Shown here: positions 7,552 to 16,366 of the stretch, piece after piece
Layout of the letters: each line of letters starts with the position of its first letter
Numbering within the stretch: position 1 is the stretch's first letter
NCBI RefSeq assembly: GCF_004295485.1
Contig: NZ_CP036164.1
Coordinates: 3,162,001-3,226,000 of the forward strand
DNA: 64,000 bases
Source of the DNA: Janibacter limosus
Lineage (GTDB): Bacteria > Actinomycetota > Actinomycetes > Actinomycetales > Dermatophilaceae
Direction of reading: 5' to 3'
Program-made: the position numbers and the translations under genes
The notes under the pieces: generated by a model
What the model saw: only the letters and a program-made list of their open reading frames with translations
Told to the model about the DNA's origin: nothing
Databases searched by the model: none

Positions 7552-8414
7552 TCGTCGTAGAAGTCAGGCATCTGCGAGGCACGCCCGGTGAACTCCGGAT
7601 CCCGCTTCTCCAGGAAGGCGGTCACGCCCTCCTTGCCGTCCCCAAGGCTGGTGTGCCACATGGCCAGCGAGTCGATGCGGTGCGCCTCGACGGGGTGGTC
7701 CTGGGCCGCATTGCGCCGGAGCATCTGACGGGCGAGGGCCACGGCGACGGGAGACCTCCCCTTCGTCCAGCGGTCGGCGAGCTCCCGGGCGGCGGTGAGG
7801 AGCTCCTCGGGCTCGTGCGGGCCCTGGGCCAGGCCCACGTCGACCGTGGACTGCGCGTCGAGGATGTCGGCCGAGAGCACGAGGTCGAGGGCGGCCGGCA
7901 GGCCGACGATGCGCGGGAGGAACCACGACGACGCGGCCTCCGGCACGATCCCGATGCGCCCGAAGACGAAGCCGATCCGCGCCTTGCTCGAGACGATCCG
8001 GGCATCCATCGCGAGGGTCATCGTGGCGCCGATGCCGACCGCAGCGCCGTTGATCGCCGCGATGACGGGCTTGCGGCAGTCGTGGATCGCGAGGGTGACC
8101 CGGCCTCCGGTGTCGCGCACCCCCGCGATGAGCGCGGGGTCGTCGAGCCGGCCCATGTCGGCCAGCGACGGGCTCATCGTCTCGTCGAGACCGAAGACGT
8201 TGCCGTCCGCGGTCAGGTCCATCCCGGCGCAGAACGCGCGCCCCGCGCCGGTCACGATGACCGCCCGCACGGTGTCGTCGTCGTTGACCTCGCGGAAGGT
8301 CTGCTCGAGCTCGTCGGCCATCTGCGGCGTGAAGGAGTTGAGCTGGTCCGGTCGGTCGAGGGTGACGGTGAGGACCCCGTCCTCGATCTCGTGGCTGATC
8401 GTCGTGTAGGTCAT
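7536..8414 (-). CDS. Enoyl-CoA hydratase/isomerase family protein
   Basis: A 292-residue crotonase-fold protein beginning at the ATG at 8414; longer frames upstream run into the tRNA-Leu terminator and are not real. The oxyanion-hole segments are present: GRAFCAGMDL after strand 3, and VIAAINGAAVGIGATM, followed by IGFVFGRIGIVPEAASSWFLP, where the second acidic residue of hydratases would lie. It probably hydrates or isomerises enoyl-CoA thioesters in fatty-acid or related catabolism. No other beta-oxidation gene is adjacent, so its substrate is open. Confidence 0.85.
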   Translation of the reverse strand: MTYTTISHEIEDGVLTVTLDRPDQLNSFTPQMADELEQTFREVNDDDTVRAVIVTGAGRAFCAGMDLTADGNVFGLDETMSPSLADMGRLDDPALIAGVRDTGGRVTLAIHDCRKPVIAAINGAAVGIGATMTLAMDARIVSSKARIGFVFGRIGIVPEAASSWFLPRIVGLPAALDLVLSADILDAQSTVDVGLAQGPHEPEELLTAARELADRWTKGRSPVAVALARQMLRRNAAQDHPVEAHRIDSLAMWHTSLGDGKEGVTAFLEKRDPEFTGRASQMPDFYDEWLQR

Positions 8415-8448
8415 GGCCCGACTCTGCCGCACGCCCCGTGCCACCACG

Positions 8449-8486
8449 ACGAAGGGCGTCCCACCAGCTGGTGGGACGCCCTTCGT
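8449..8486 (-). terminator. Terminator hairpin of tRNA-Leu
   Basis: A perfect 38-bp palindrome (two 19-bp arms, no loop) begins 6 nt past the 3' end of the tRNA-Leu gene. There is no U-tract, as is common in actinobacteria. It also lies just before the enoyl-CoA hydratase start, insulating that gene from tRNA readthrough. Confidence 0.8.
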
Positions 8487-8492
8487 GACGTG

Positions 8493-8575
8493 TGCGCGAG
8501 GGGGGATTTGAACCCCCACGCCCTTTCGGACACTGGCACCTGAAGCCAGCGCGTCTGCCGTTCCGCCACTCGCGC
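8493..8575 (-). tRNA. tRNA-Leu(CAG)
   Basis: The minus strand folds as an 83-nt class II tRNA: acceptor GCGCGAG paired with CTCGCGC, the D-arm, anticodon stem CTGGC/GCCAG with loop TTCAGGT giving anticodon CAG, a long variable arm, and the T-arm with GTTCAAATC. CCA is not encoded. A weak upstream promoter pair (TTGGGG, 18 bp, CACAAT, within 8618-8647) may drive it. Confidence 0.95.
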
Positions 8576-8840
8576 AGAGAGTGGTGCCTGCACGCCGTGA
8601 GGCGCGCGAGCCGTCTCATTGTGCCCCATGACCGGCCCGATCCCCAAAGCGAGGGGAGTCGACCCCCCGGGCGACCTCGGCGAGGAGGGCGAGCGCGCGC
8701 TGGACGGCCGGGCGGCAACCCTGCGGACGCCCAGGGTGCACTGACCCCCTTCGCCTCCTCGAGCAGGTGTGCGGGCACGTGCCCTGGGATCCCCTCGGTA
8801 CAGGTCGGCGCGGTGACAGCAAGCGCCCAGAGTCCGCGGT

Positions 8841-8846
8841 TAGGAT
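8841..8846 (+). promoter_or_regulatory. Candidate -10 element for the fha-pknB operon
   Basis: TAGGAT, preceded by an extra T, lies 45 bp before the fhaA start. No convincing -35 is seen at the right distance. It is the best promoter candidate in the 316-bp gap 8576-8891, which otherwise holds only the weak tRNA-Leu promoter and nothing else I can identify. Confidence 0.35.
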
Positions 8847-8891
8847 CGCCGGACCCATGTCCGTGCCGACGCCTGCCCGAAGGGAGGAAGC

Positions 8892-9821
8892 GTGAGCCTC
8901 TTCGAACGTATGGAGCGCAAGCTCGAGCGCACCGTCAACGGCGTCTTCGCGCGCGCCTTCCGCGCCGAGGTCCAGCCGCTCGAGCTCGCCTCCGCGCTGC
9001 GCCGGGCCATGGACGACCGGGCCACGATGCTCGGCCGCGGCCGCACGATCGTGCCCAACCTCTTCACCGTCGAGCTGGCACCCAACGACTACGAGCGCCT
9101 CACCGAGTTCGACGAGGAGCTCGAGGACGAGCTGGTCGCCGCCGCCCAGGAGCACGCCGAGTCGCAGCGCTACCAGCCCGGCGGTCCGCTCCAGGTCCTC
9201 TTCCACGAGGACGAGGAGCTCGAGACCGGCGTCTTCCGGGTGCGCCCGGCGACCGCCCGCCAGCGGGTGGACCGCCTCGACGACGCCCCGTCCGCGGCCC
9301 CCCAGCAGTCCGATGACTACGACGACGGCTACGACGAGTACTCCGGTGGCTGGGAGATGGCCGACGAGGACGCCGAGCCCGTAGCCGAGCCGGTCGCCGC
9401 GCCCGATCGGACCGTCCCCAGACCCCCCTCCCCGCGCCCGCCCGCGGCGGCACCCGACGCCGATGCGGCCACCGCGGTCCACCGTGCGGAGCCGCCCCGC
9501 GCGACCCCGAGCCCGGTGTCGGTCCAGGACCGTCCGTGGCTCGAGGTCGACGGCGAGCGCTACCCCCTCATCGCCGCGATGACCGTCCTCGGCCGCGACG
9601 AGAGCGCCGACGTCGTCCTCGACGACCCCGGCATCTCCCGCCGGCACTGCGAGGTGCGGGTGACCCACGACGGTCCGCGCCTCGTGTCGCACCTGCGCGA
9701 CCTGCGCTCGACCAACGGCACCTTCGTCAACGGTGAGCGCACCGACGCGGTCCCGCTCGCCGACGGCGATCGCGTCACCGTGGGTCGCACCCACGCCATC
9801 TTCCACGCCGGCCGGCGTTGA
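8892..9821 (+). CDS. fhaA: FhaA: DUF3662 and FHA domain protein
   Basis: A 309-residue protein with a GTG start and a strong GGGAGG ribosome-binding site. The N-terminal 120 residues are the DUF3662/FhaA domain (MERKLERTVNGVFARAF start, then the IVPNLFTVEL strand). A low-complexity Asp/Pro/Ala linker follows, and a C-terminal FHA domain (about 215-309) shows VLGRDESADVVLDDPGISRRH and LRSTNGTFVNG, the phosphothreonine-binding loops. In mycobacteria FhaA binds phosphorylated partners of the PknB pathway and influences peptidoglycan precursor export. It is first in the fhaA-fhaB-pstP-rodA-pbpA-pknB series. Confidence 0.93.
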   Translation: MSLFERMERKLERTVNGVFARAFRAEVQPLELASALRRAMDDRATMLGRGRTIVPNLFTVELAPNDYERLTEFDEELEDELVAAAQEHAESQRYQPGGPLQVLFHEDEELETGVFRVRPATARQRVDRLDDAPSAAPQQSDDYDDGYDEYSGGWEMADEDAEPVAEPVAAPDRTVPRPPSPRPPAAAPDADAATAVHRAEPPRATPSPVSVQDRPWLEVDGERYPLIAAMTVLGRDESADVVLDDPGISRRHCEVRVTHDGPRLVSHLRDLRSTNGTFVNGERTDAVPLADGDRVTVGRTHAIFHAGRR

Positions 9822-9849
9822 CCGGTCACATGACGACAGGAGATCCGAG

Positions 9850-10347
9850 TTGAGCGAGCTGACGGTCACCGTGCTGCGCCTTGGCCTGCTCGTGCTCCTG
9901 TGGGTCTTCGTCATGTCGGTCGCGTCGGTGCTGCGCACGGACCTCTTCGGCACCCGTGTCGTCACCCGTCGCCCTGCCCCGGCCAAGAAGCCCGCCCGCT
10001 CCCCGCGACGCCCGGTCGCCGAGCCGAGCACCCCTCGGCCACAGCGCGGCTCGCGCATCCCCACCCAGATCGTGCTGACCACCGGCCCGCTGACCGGCAC
10101 CTCACTCCCCCTTCGCGACTCGGGGGTGCTCATCGGCCGCAACCCGGAGTGCACCCTCGTCCTCGACGACGAGTTCGCCTCGGGTCGTCACGCGCGCATC
10201 CTGCGGGCTCAGGACGGCTGGTACGTCGAGGACCTCGGCTCCACCAACGGCACCTTCGTCGGCCAGTACCGCGTCGGTGACCCCGTGCCCGTCGAGACCG
10301 GGACGGCGATCCGCATCGGGCGCACCGTCATCGAGCTGAGGAGCTGA
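9850..10347 (+). CDS. fhaB: FhaB/FipA: membrane-anchored FHA protein
   Basis: A 165-residue protein. The TTG at 9850 follows an AGGAG site by 8 nt and gives the usual N-terminal transmembrane helix (residues 5-25); an in-frame ATG at 9733 lies inside fhaA and is rejected. After a basic, proline-rich linker comes an FHA domain with GVLIGRNPECTLVLDDEFASGRHAR and the LGSTNGTFVG loop. Relatives bind phosphothreonine marks made by PknA/PknB and help build the divisome. The gene stands between fhaA and pstP in the conserved order. Confidence 0.92.
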   Translation: MSELTVTVLRLGLLVLLWVFVMSVASVLRTDLFGTRVVTRRPAPAKKPARSPRRPVAEPSTPRPQRGSRIPTQIVLTTGPLTGTSLPLRDSGVLIGRNPECTLVLDDEFASGRHARILRAQDGWYVEDLGSTNGTFVGQYRVGDPVPVETGTAIRIGRTVIELRS

Positions 10348-10349
10348 CG

Positions 10350-11585
10350 ATGGCGCTGACCTTCCACTTCGCCGCGCGCTCCGACGTCGGCCTGGTCCGC
10401 AAGGACAACCAGGACTCCGGTTATGCGGGGCCCCACCTGCTCGTGGTGGCCGACGGCATGGGCGGCCACGCCGGGGGCGACATCGCCTCGGCGACCGTCA
10501 TCACCGAGCTCGTCGAGATCGACCACGACTCCCTCACCGCGTCCGAGGCGTCCACCCAGCTGAGCCGGGCGATCACCTCCGCCAACCAGGAGATCGCTCG
10601 CACCTTCGAGGACAACCCCGAGCTCGAGGGCATGGGCACGACGGTCACGGCGATCATGCGGGCCCGCAACAAGCTGATCCTGGCCCATATCGGCGACTCC
10701 CGCGCCTACCTGCTGCGCGAGGGCCGTCTGGCCCAGGTGACCAAGGACCACTCCTTCGTCCAGACCCTCATCGACGAGGGACGGATCACGGAGGAGGAGG
10801 CGAGCACCCACCCCCAGCGGTCCGTCGTCACGCGCGTGCTCACCGGCGCCGCCGACGACGAGCCCGACGTGGGCGCCCGTGAGGCCCGCGATGGCGACCG
10901 CTACATGCTCTGCTCCGACGGTCTGTCGGGCTTCGTCGCCCTCGACACGATCGAGGAGATCCTCGCCGGCGACAGCGCGCCGGGACGAGCTGCGGACTCC
11001 CTCGTCTCCCTGGCCATCCGCGCCGGAGCACCCGACAACGTCACGGTCATCGTCGCCGACGTCGTCGAGGCCAGCACCACCCCCTCCACCCAGCCGCAGG
11101 TCGTCGGATCCGCCGCCCTGCGGCGCCCGGCCAAGAGGGTCGACAACTCCCCCGCGGGCCGCGCCGCCGCCCTGACCGCCGAGGACGACGACGAAGGGGT
11201 GGAGCTGGACGAAGAGGGCTCCTCCAGTCGTGGCGGACGCTGGTTGCGCCGTGTCGGCGCGCTCGTCGTGGCCCTCCTCCTCGTCGGCGCCGCCGCATAT
11301 GCCGGCTATGCGTGGACACAGCAGCAGTACTACGTCGGTGCGCAGGACGGCCAGGTGACCATCTACCGCGGCGTCGCCCAGAACCTGGGTCCCATCACGC
11401 TGCACTCCGTGGTCGACCAGACCGACATCCCGTTGTCCGAGCTGCCCTCCTTCTACCGCGACGAGGTCCAGGCCACCATCTCGGTCGACTCCCGCACCGC
11501 CGCCGACCAGCGGGTCGACAGCCTGCGCGTCGCCGCGAAGAAGTGCGGCCAGCTCCGGGCCACGGGGGAGCCCTGCGGCCGATGA
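10350..11585 (+). CDS. pstP: PstP: PP2C-family serine/threonine phosphatase
   Basis: A 411-residue membrane phosphatase that reverses PknB phosphorylation. The N-terminal PP2C domain (1-235) holds the metal-binding motifs VRKDNQDSGY, VVADGMGGHAGGD, HIGDSRAYLLR, CSDGLSGF and PDNVTVIVADV. A linker leads to a single transmembrane helix near residues 293-315 and an extracytoplasmic tail of about 95 residues. It starts 2 bp after fhaB, and its TGA overlaps the rodA ATG (ATGA), so the operon is translationally coupled. Confidence 0.95.
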   Translation: MALTFHFAARSDVGLVRKDNQDSGYAGPHLLVVADGMGGHAGGDIASATVITELVEIDHDSLTASEASTQLSRAITSANQEIARTFEDNPELEGMGTTVTAIMRARNKLILAHIGDSRAYLLREGRLAQVTKDHSFVQTLIDEGRITEEEASTHPQRSVVTRVLTGAADDEPDVGAREARDGDRYMLCSDGLSGFVALDTIEEILAGDSAPGRAADSLVSLAIRAGAPDNVTVIVADVVEASTTPSTQPQVVGSAALRRPAKRVDNSPAGRAAALTAEDDDEGVELDEEGSSSRGGRWLRRVGALVVALLLVGAAAYAGYAWTQQQYYVGAQDGQVTIYRGVAQNLGPITLHSVVDQTDIPLSELPSFYRDEVQATISVDSRTAADQRVDSLRVAAKKCGQLRATGEPCGR

Positions 11586-12958
11586 GGCGGGCGATCACCA
11601 CCATCACGCCGGCACGCGGCCGCAATGTCGAGCTGCTGCTCACGGCGTTGGCGATCGGCGTCGTGATCCTCGCCTACATCAACGTCTCCGTCGCGGAGTC
11701 GGGCACGGTCCCGACCGACCTGCTCGGGCACACCGGCATCCTCGCGGCCATCGCGCTCACCGTGCACCTCGTGCTGCGCTGGCGGGCCTCCTTCGCGGAC
11801 CCGATCATCCTGCCGATCGTCACGCTGCTCAACGGCATCGGCCTGGTGATGATCCACCGGCTGGACCTCGCTGCGGGGCGTGACTTCGGCTCCGGCCTGG
11901 CCCTGCGGCAGCTGATCTGGACCGGCCTCGGGGTCGCGATCGCCCTGGCCGTGCTCATCGCGCTGCGCGACCACCGGGTGCTGCGCCGCTTCACCTATAC
12001 CGCAGGGCTGGCCGCGCTCGTCTTCATCGCGCTGCCGCTCTCACCCCTCGGGCACTCGGTCTACGGCGCCAAGATCTGGATCAAGCTCGGCGCCTTCACC
12101 TTCCAGCCGGCCGAGATCGCCAAGATCCTGCTGGCGGTCTTCTTCGCCGGGTACCTCGTGCAGACCCGGGACATGCTCGCCCTGGCCGGGCACAAGGTCC
12201 TGGGCATCACCTTCCCCCGTGCCCGCGACCTGGGTCCGCTGGTGATCGCCTGGCTGGCTGCGGCCTTCGTGCTCGTGCTCGAGAACGACTTCGGCACCAC
12301 ACTGCTCATCTTCGGACTCTTCGTCGCCATGCTCTACGTCGCGACCGAGCGGATCTCGTGGGTCGTCCTGGGCCTCGGTCTCGCCGCCGGCGGCGCGCTC
12401 GTCGTCTACCAGTTCGCCTCCCACGTGCAGACGCGCGTGCTGTGCTGGACAGACACCTTCTCCGACCAGGGCATGCAGCAGTGCGGGCAGCTCGCCACCG
12501 GCATCATGGGCATGGCAGCCGGAGGCATCTCGGGCACCGGCCTGGGCCGTGGCCGACCGTGGCTGACGCCGTTGCCGGAGTCCGACTTCATCTTCACGAG
12601 CCTCGCGGAGGAGCTCGGCCTCATCGGGATCTTCGCGATCATCATGCTCTACGCCCTGCTCGTCGAGCGGGGCCTGCGATCGGCCATCGGCCTGCGCGAC
12701 GGCTTCGGCAAGCTGCTGGCCACCGGGTTGACCTTCGTCCTGGCCATCCAGGTCTTCGTCGTCATCGGTGGTGTCACCCGGGTCATCCCGCTGACCGGAC
12801 TGACCCTGCCCTTCATCGCCTACGGCGGGTCCTCCCTGCTGACCAACTGGACACTCGTCGCGATCCTGCTGCGCATCAGTGACCACGCACGCCGCCCGGA
12901 GCCGGAGTTCGACCCCGCCTCCATGGACGCACCCACCCAGGTGGTGAAGACCCGATGA
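11582..12958 (+). CDS. rodA: RodA/FtsW-family SEDS peptidoglycan polymerase
   Basis: A 458-residue integral membrane protein with about 12 helices. The ATG at 11582 overlaps the pstP stop. Typical SEDS signatures are present: AKIWIKLGAFTFQPAEIAKI (the conserved FQPAE loop), LENDFGTTLL, GGISGTGLGRG and ESDFIFTSLAEELGLIG, then LPFIAYGGSSLL near the end. It polymerises glycan strands with its cognate class B PBP, encoded immediately downstream with an ATGA overlap. FtsW itself usually lies in the dcw cluster, so this copy is assigned as RodA. Confidence 0.93.
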   Translation: MRRAITTITPARGRNVELLLTALAIGVVILAYINVSVAESGTVPTDLLGHTGILAAIALTVHLVLRWRASFADPIILPIVTLLNGIGLVMIHRLDLAAGRDFGSGLALRQLIWTGLGVAIALAVLIALRDHRVLRRFTYTAGLAALVFIALPLSPLGHSVYGAKIWIKLGAFTFQPAEIAKILLAVFFAGYLVQTRDMLALAGHKVLGITFPRARDLGPLVIAWLAAAFVLVLENDFGTTLLIFGLFVAMLYVATERISWVVLGLGLAAGGALVVYQFASHVQTRVLCWTDTFSDQGMQQCGQLATGIMGMAAGGISGTGLGRGRPWLTPLPESDFIFTSLAEELGLIGIFAIIMLYALLVERGLRSAIGLRDGFGKLLATGLTFVLAIQVFVVIGGVTRVIPLTGLTLPFIAYGGSSLLTNWTLVAILLRISDHARRPEPEFDPASMDAPTQVVKTR

Positions 12959-14409
12959 ACCAACCGATCCGACGCCTGTCGATGCTCGTGTCCGTGCTCT
13001 TCGTGCTCCTGCTCGGGTCGAGCACGTGGATCCAGGTCCTCGGCTCGCAGGACATCAACGACCGGCCCGGCAACCGGCGCACCCAGCTCGAGAGCTATGC
13101 CCGCGAGCGCGGTCAGATCCTCATCGGGGGCCGACCCATCGCCAGCTCCACCCCGACCGACGACGACCTGCAGTGGCAGCGCACCTACAGCAACCCGCGT
13201 CTCTACAGCCACATCACCGGGTGGAACTCCTTCACCTACGGTCCCGGCGGCGGGATCGAGGAGGCGGAGGACGGTCTGCTCTCGGGCCGCGACGACAAGC
13301 TCTTCTACGACCGGCTCACCGGCACCATCGCCGGCCGTGAACCCAAGGGTGCCAGCCTCGAGCTGACGATCAACCCCAAGGTCCAGAAGGCCGCCGACGA
13401 GGCCCTGGGTGACCAGCGCGGTGCCGTCGTGGCGCTCGACCCCCGCACGGGCGCCATCCTCGCGATGGTCTCCCACCCCGACTACGACCCGACGCCGCTC
13501 GTCAGCCATGACCCCTCCGTCGAGAAGAAGGCCTGGGAGTCGCTCAACGCGGACCCGACGCGACCGCTCGTCAACCGGAGCATCACCGGCAATCTCTACC
13601 CGCCGGGCTCGGTCTTCAAGATCGTGACGGCCGCGGCCGCCCTCGAGGACGGGCAGTGGAGCGAGGACTCCTCCATCCCCGGCCCTGCGGTCCTCGACCT
13701 GCCCCAGACCGATGTCGGGCTGCCCAACTCGCACCCCGGTGCCTGCGGCCCGGGGGACAAGGTCTCCCTCGCCGTCGCCCTGCAGGACTCGTGCAACACC
13801 GCCTTCGGCTGGCTGGGCATGCAGCTCGGCGGCGACGCGATGCGTCAGCAGGCCGGCAAGTTCGGCTTCGGCGACGACCTGGAGGTCCCGATGAAGGTCT
13901 CGCCCTCGACCCTCCCCACGCAGATGAGCCCTCCGCAGGAGGCCCAGGTCGGCATCGGCCAGTACGACGTGCGGGTCACTCCCCTGCAGGTCGCCATGGT
14001 CAGCTCGGCCGTGGCCAACGACGGGGTCGTGATGAAGCCGCACCTCGTCCAGTCGGTGCTCGGGTCCGACCTGTCGACCATCAGCGAGACCAAGCCGGAG
14101 CAGCTGTCCAAGGCCATGGAGCCCGAGACCTCCGACCAGCTCACCGACATGATGAAGCTCGTCGTGGAGCGCGGGACCGGTACCCAGGCTGCGGTGCCGG
14201 GCGTCAGCGTCGCCGGCAAGACCGGGACGGCCGAGCAGGGGGAGGGCATGCCGCCGCATGCCTGGTTCACCGGCTTCGCCCCGGCCGACAACCCCCAGGT
14301 CGCCGTCGCCGTCGTCGTCGAGGACGGCGGTCGCGCCGGCAACGAGGCCTACGGCGGGTCGGTCGCCGGGCCCATCAGCGCCGCCGTCATGAAGGCGGCC
14401 CTCCAGTGA
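12955..14409 (+). CDS. pbpA: PbpA: class B penicillin-binding protein (transpeptidase)
   Basis: A 484-residue protein with an N-terminal signal-anchor (residues 8-26), a short dimerisation-like domain (50-150) and a C-terminal transpeptidase. Catalytic motifs: SVFK (SxxK, within PPGSVFKIVT near residue 219), SCN (SxN, in QDSCNTAFG), and KTG in VAGKTGTAEQG near the end. It cross-links peptidoglycan with the adjacent RodA. The ATGA overlap with rodA indicates coupled translation. Confidence 0.94.
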   Translation: MNQPIRRLSMLVSVLFVLLLGSSTWIQVLGSQDINDRPGNRRTQLESYARERGQILIGGRPIASSTPTDDDLQWQRTYSNPRLYSHITGWNSFTYGPGGGIEEAEDGLLSGRDDKLFYDRLTGTIAGREPKGASLELTINPKVQKAADEALGDQRGAVVALDPRTGAILAMVSHPDYDPTPLVSHDPSVEKKAWESLNADPTRPLVNRSITGNLYPPGSVFKIVTAAAALEDGQWSEDSSIPGPAVLDLPQTDVGLPNSHPGACGPGDKVSLAVALQDSCNTAFGWLGMQLGGDAMRQQAGKFGFGDDLEVPMKVSPSTLPTQMSPPQEAQVGIGQYDVRVTPLQVAMVSSAVANDGVVMKPHLVQSVLGSDLSTISETKPEQLSKAMEPETSDQLTDMMKLVVERGTGTQAAVPGVSVAGKTGTAEQGEGMPPHAWFTGFAPADNPQVAVAVVVEDGGRAGNEAYGGSVAGPISAAVMKAALQ

Positions 14410-14461
14410 CCGGCAGCGCACGCCCCCAGACCCCTTCCACCTGCAAGTCCAGGGAGACACG

Positions 14462-16342
14462 ATGAGCGCAGCGGCACCCCGCCTGCTCGGCGGACGGTAC
14501 GAGGTCGGCGAGCTCATCGGCCGAGGCGGAATGGCCGAGGTCCACCTGGGTCATGACACCCGGCTGGGACGCCCCGTCGCCATCAAGATCCTGCGCACCG
14601 ACCACGCGCGCGATGCTGCCTTCCTCGGGCGGTTCCGCCGTGAGGCCCAGTCCGTCGCGGGGCTGAACCACCGCTCGATCGTCGCCGTCTACGACTCGGG
14701 CGAGGACCGCCGGGTCGAGAGCGGCGGAGCCACGCTCGACATCCCGTACATCGTCATGGAGTACGTCGACGGCCTGACGCTGCGCGAGCTGCTCAACGAG
14801 TCCGAGACCGGCACCCTCGAGCCCTACGAGGCCGCCCGGATCGTCCAGCAGGTGCTCGAGGCGCTCGACTACAGCCACGACATGGGCATCGTCCACCGGG
14901 ACATCAAGCCCGGCAATGTCATGATCGCCGACGACGGCAGCGTCAAGGTCATGGACTTCGGCATCGCGCGCGCCATCGCCGACACCCAGGCGACGATGAC
15001 CCAGACCCAGGCGGTCATCGGGACCGCGCAGTACATCTCCCCGGAGCAGGCACGTGGCGAGACGGTCGACAAACGCAGCGACGTGTACTCCACCGGGTGC
15101 CTCCTCTTCGAGCTCCTCACCGGTCGCACGCCGTACACGGGCGAGCCCATCTCGCTCACCTACCAGCACGTCAACGCCGACATCCCCCTTCCCTCCTCCT
15201 TCGACCCCTCCGTCCCTCCTGAGTTGGACGCGATCGTCCACCACTCGCTGACCAAGGATCGGGACGAGCGCTACGCCGACGCCAGGGCGATGGCCGAGGA
15301 CCTCGGCGCCTTCCGCGGCGGGATGCCGATCAGTCCCGCCGCCACCGACAAGCTGGACGCCGCCACGACCGCGCTGCCGCTCACCGCGCTCCGGGCCGAG
15401 CCCGTCCCGCGGGACGACCCCGAGACGGCGTCCATGCCGGCCGCCCAGCAGCGGCGGCGCGGCGGCGGCCTGGGGTGGCTCATGGCCGCCCTGCTGCTCA
15501 TCCCCATCGCCCTGCTCGGCTGGTTTGCCTATGACGCCAGCCAGGGCCCGGACATCGTCCAGGTGAGCGTGCCCCGCGTCGTCGGGAGCACCGAGGACGC
15601 CGCGGTCGCCAAGCTGAAGCAGGCTGGGCTCACCCCCGACACCGAGACCGTGACCGATGACGCCGCCGTCGGGACCGTCCTGACCCAGGACCCCCGCGAG
15701 GGGACCCAGGTCCCCGAGGGCGACACCGTCGCCATCCAGGTGTCCGGCGGGCCCGACGATGTGGGCGTGCCGAGCATCGTCGGCATGGAGAAGGGAGAGG
15801 CCACCCGAGCCCTCGAGGGCGCCGGGTTGGCGGTCGGCCGGGTGACCACGGAGGACAGCCCCGACCAGCAGGGCAACCACGTCATCAGCTCGAGCCCCGC
15901 CGCGGCCGAGTCCGTGGCCAAGGGGAGCAAGGTGGACCTGGTCATCGCCTCGGGTCAGGTGGCCCTCAAGGACTACACGGGCCAGCAGATCGACGACGTG
16001 CGCAGCGACATCTTCGGTCTGAAGCTGAAGATCAAGGAGCCCACCCGCTCGTCCGCCGAGGCGGAGGGCACGATCCTCGAGCAGAGCCCCGGCGCCGGAA
16101 CGATCAAGCAGGGCAGCACGGTGACCTTCGTCGTGGCCAAGGAGCCAGCCCAGACGGTCACCACGACGTCGAGTCCCAGCTCCACCTCGTCGGACACCAC
16201 GACCCCGTCTGACACATCGTCGACGTCCGAGCCGAGCTCGACGAGCACGACGAGCACGTCGGGCTCCCCGACCCCGTCATCGACCGAGCCGAGCAGCACC
16301 AAGTCGTCGAGCATGACGACCCAGCCGCCGCCGAGTCCCTGA
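14462..16342 (+). CDS. pknB: PknB: PASTA-domain serine/threonine protein kinase
   Basis: A 626-residue transmembrane kinase. The kinase domain (about 12-275) has the glycine loop GRGGMAEVH, lysine in VAIKIL, the HRDIKPGN catalytic loop and DFG. A transmembrane helix lies near 341-360. Three extracytoplasmic PASTA repeats follow (starting near VPRVVGSTED, VPSIVGMEKG and LKDYTGQQID), then an unusual 60-residue Ser/Thr tail. PASTA domains sense muropeptides or lipid II. It closes the operon; the usual separate pknA between pbpA and pknB is absent, with only a 52-bp gap. Confidence 0.95.
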   Translation: MSAAAPRLLGGRYEVGELIGRGGMAEVHLGHDTRLGRPVAIKILRTDHARDAAFLGRFRREAQSVAGLNHRSIVAVYDSGEDRRVESGGATLDIPYIVMEYVDGLTLRELLNESETGTLEPYEAARIVQQVLEALDYSHDMGIVHRDIKPGNVMIADDGSVKVMDFGIARAIADTQATMTQTQAVIGTAQYISPEQARGETVDKRSDVYSTGCLLFELLTGRTPYTGEPISLTYQHVNADIPLPSSFDPSVPPELDAIVHHSLTKDRDERYADARAMAEDLGAFRGGMPISPAATDKLDAATTALPLTALRAEPVPRDDPETASMPAAQQRRRGGGLGWLMAALLLIPIALLGWFAYDASQGPDIVQVSVPRVVGSTEDAAVAKLKQAGLTPDTETVTDDAAVGTVLTQDPREGTQVPEGDTVAIQVSGGPDDVGVPSIVGMEKGEATRALEGAGLAVGRVTTEDSPDQQGNHVISSSPAAAESVAKGSKVDLVIASGQVALKDYTGQQIDDVRSDIFGLKLKIKEPTRSSAEAEGTILEQSPGAGTIKQGSTVTFVVAKEPAQTVTTTSSPSSTSSDTTTPSDTSSTSEPSSTSTTSTSGSPTPSSTEPSSTKSSSMTTQPPPSP

Positions 16343-16366
16343 CCCACGGCCGCTCGGACGCCGGCG

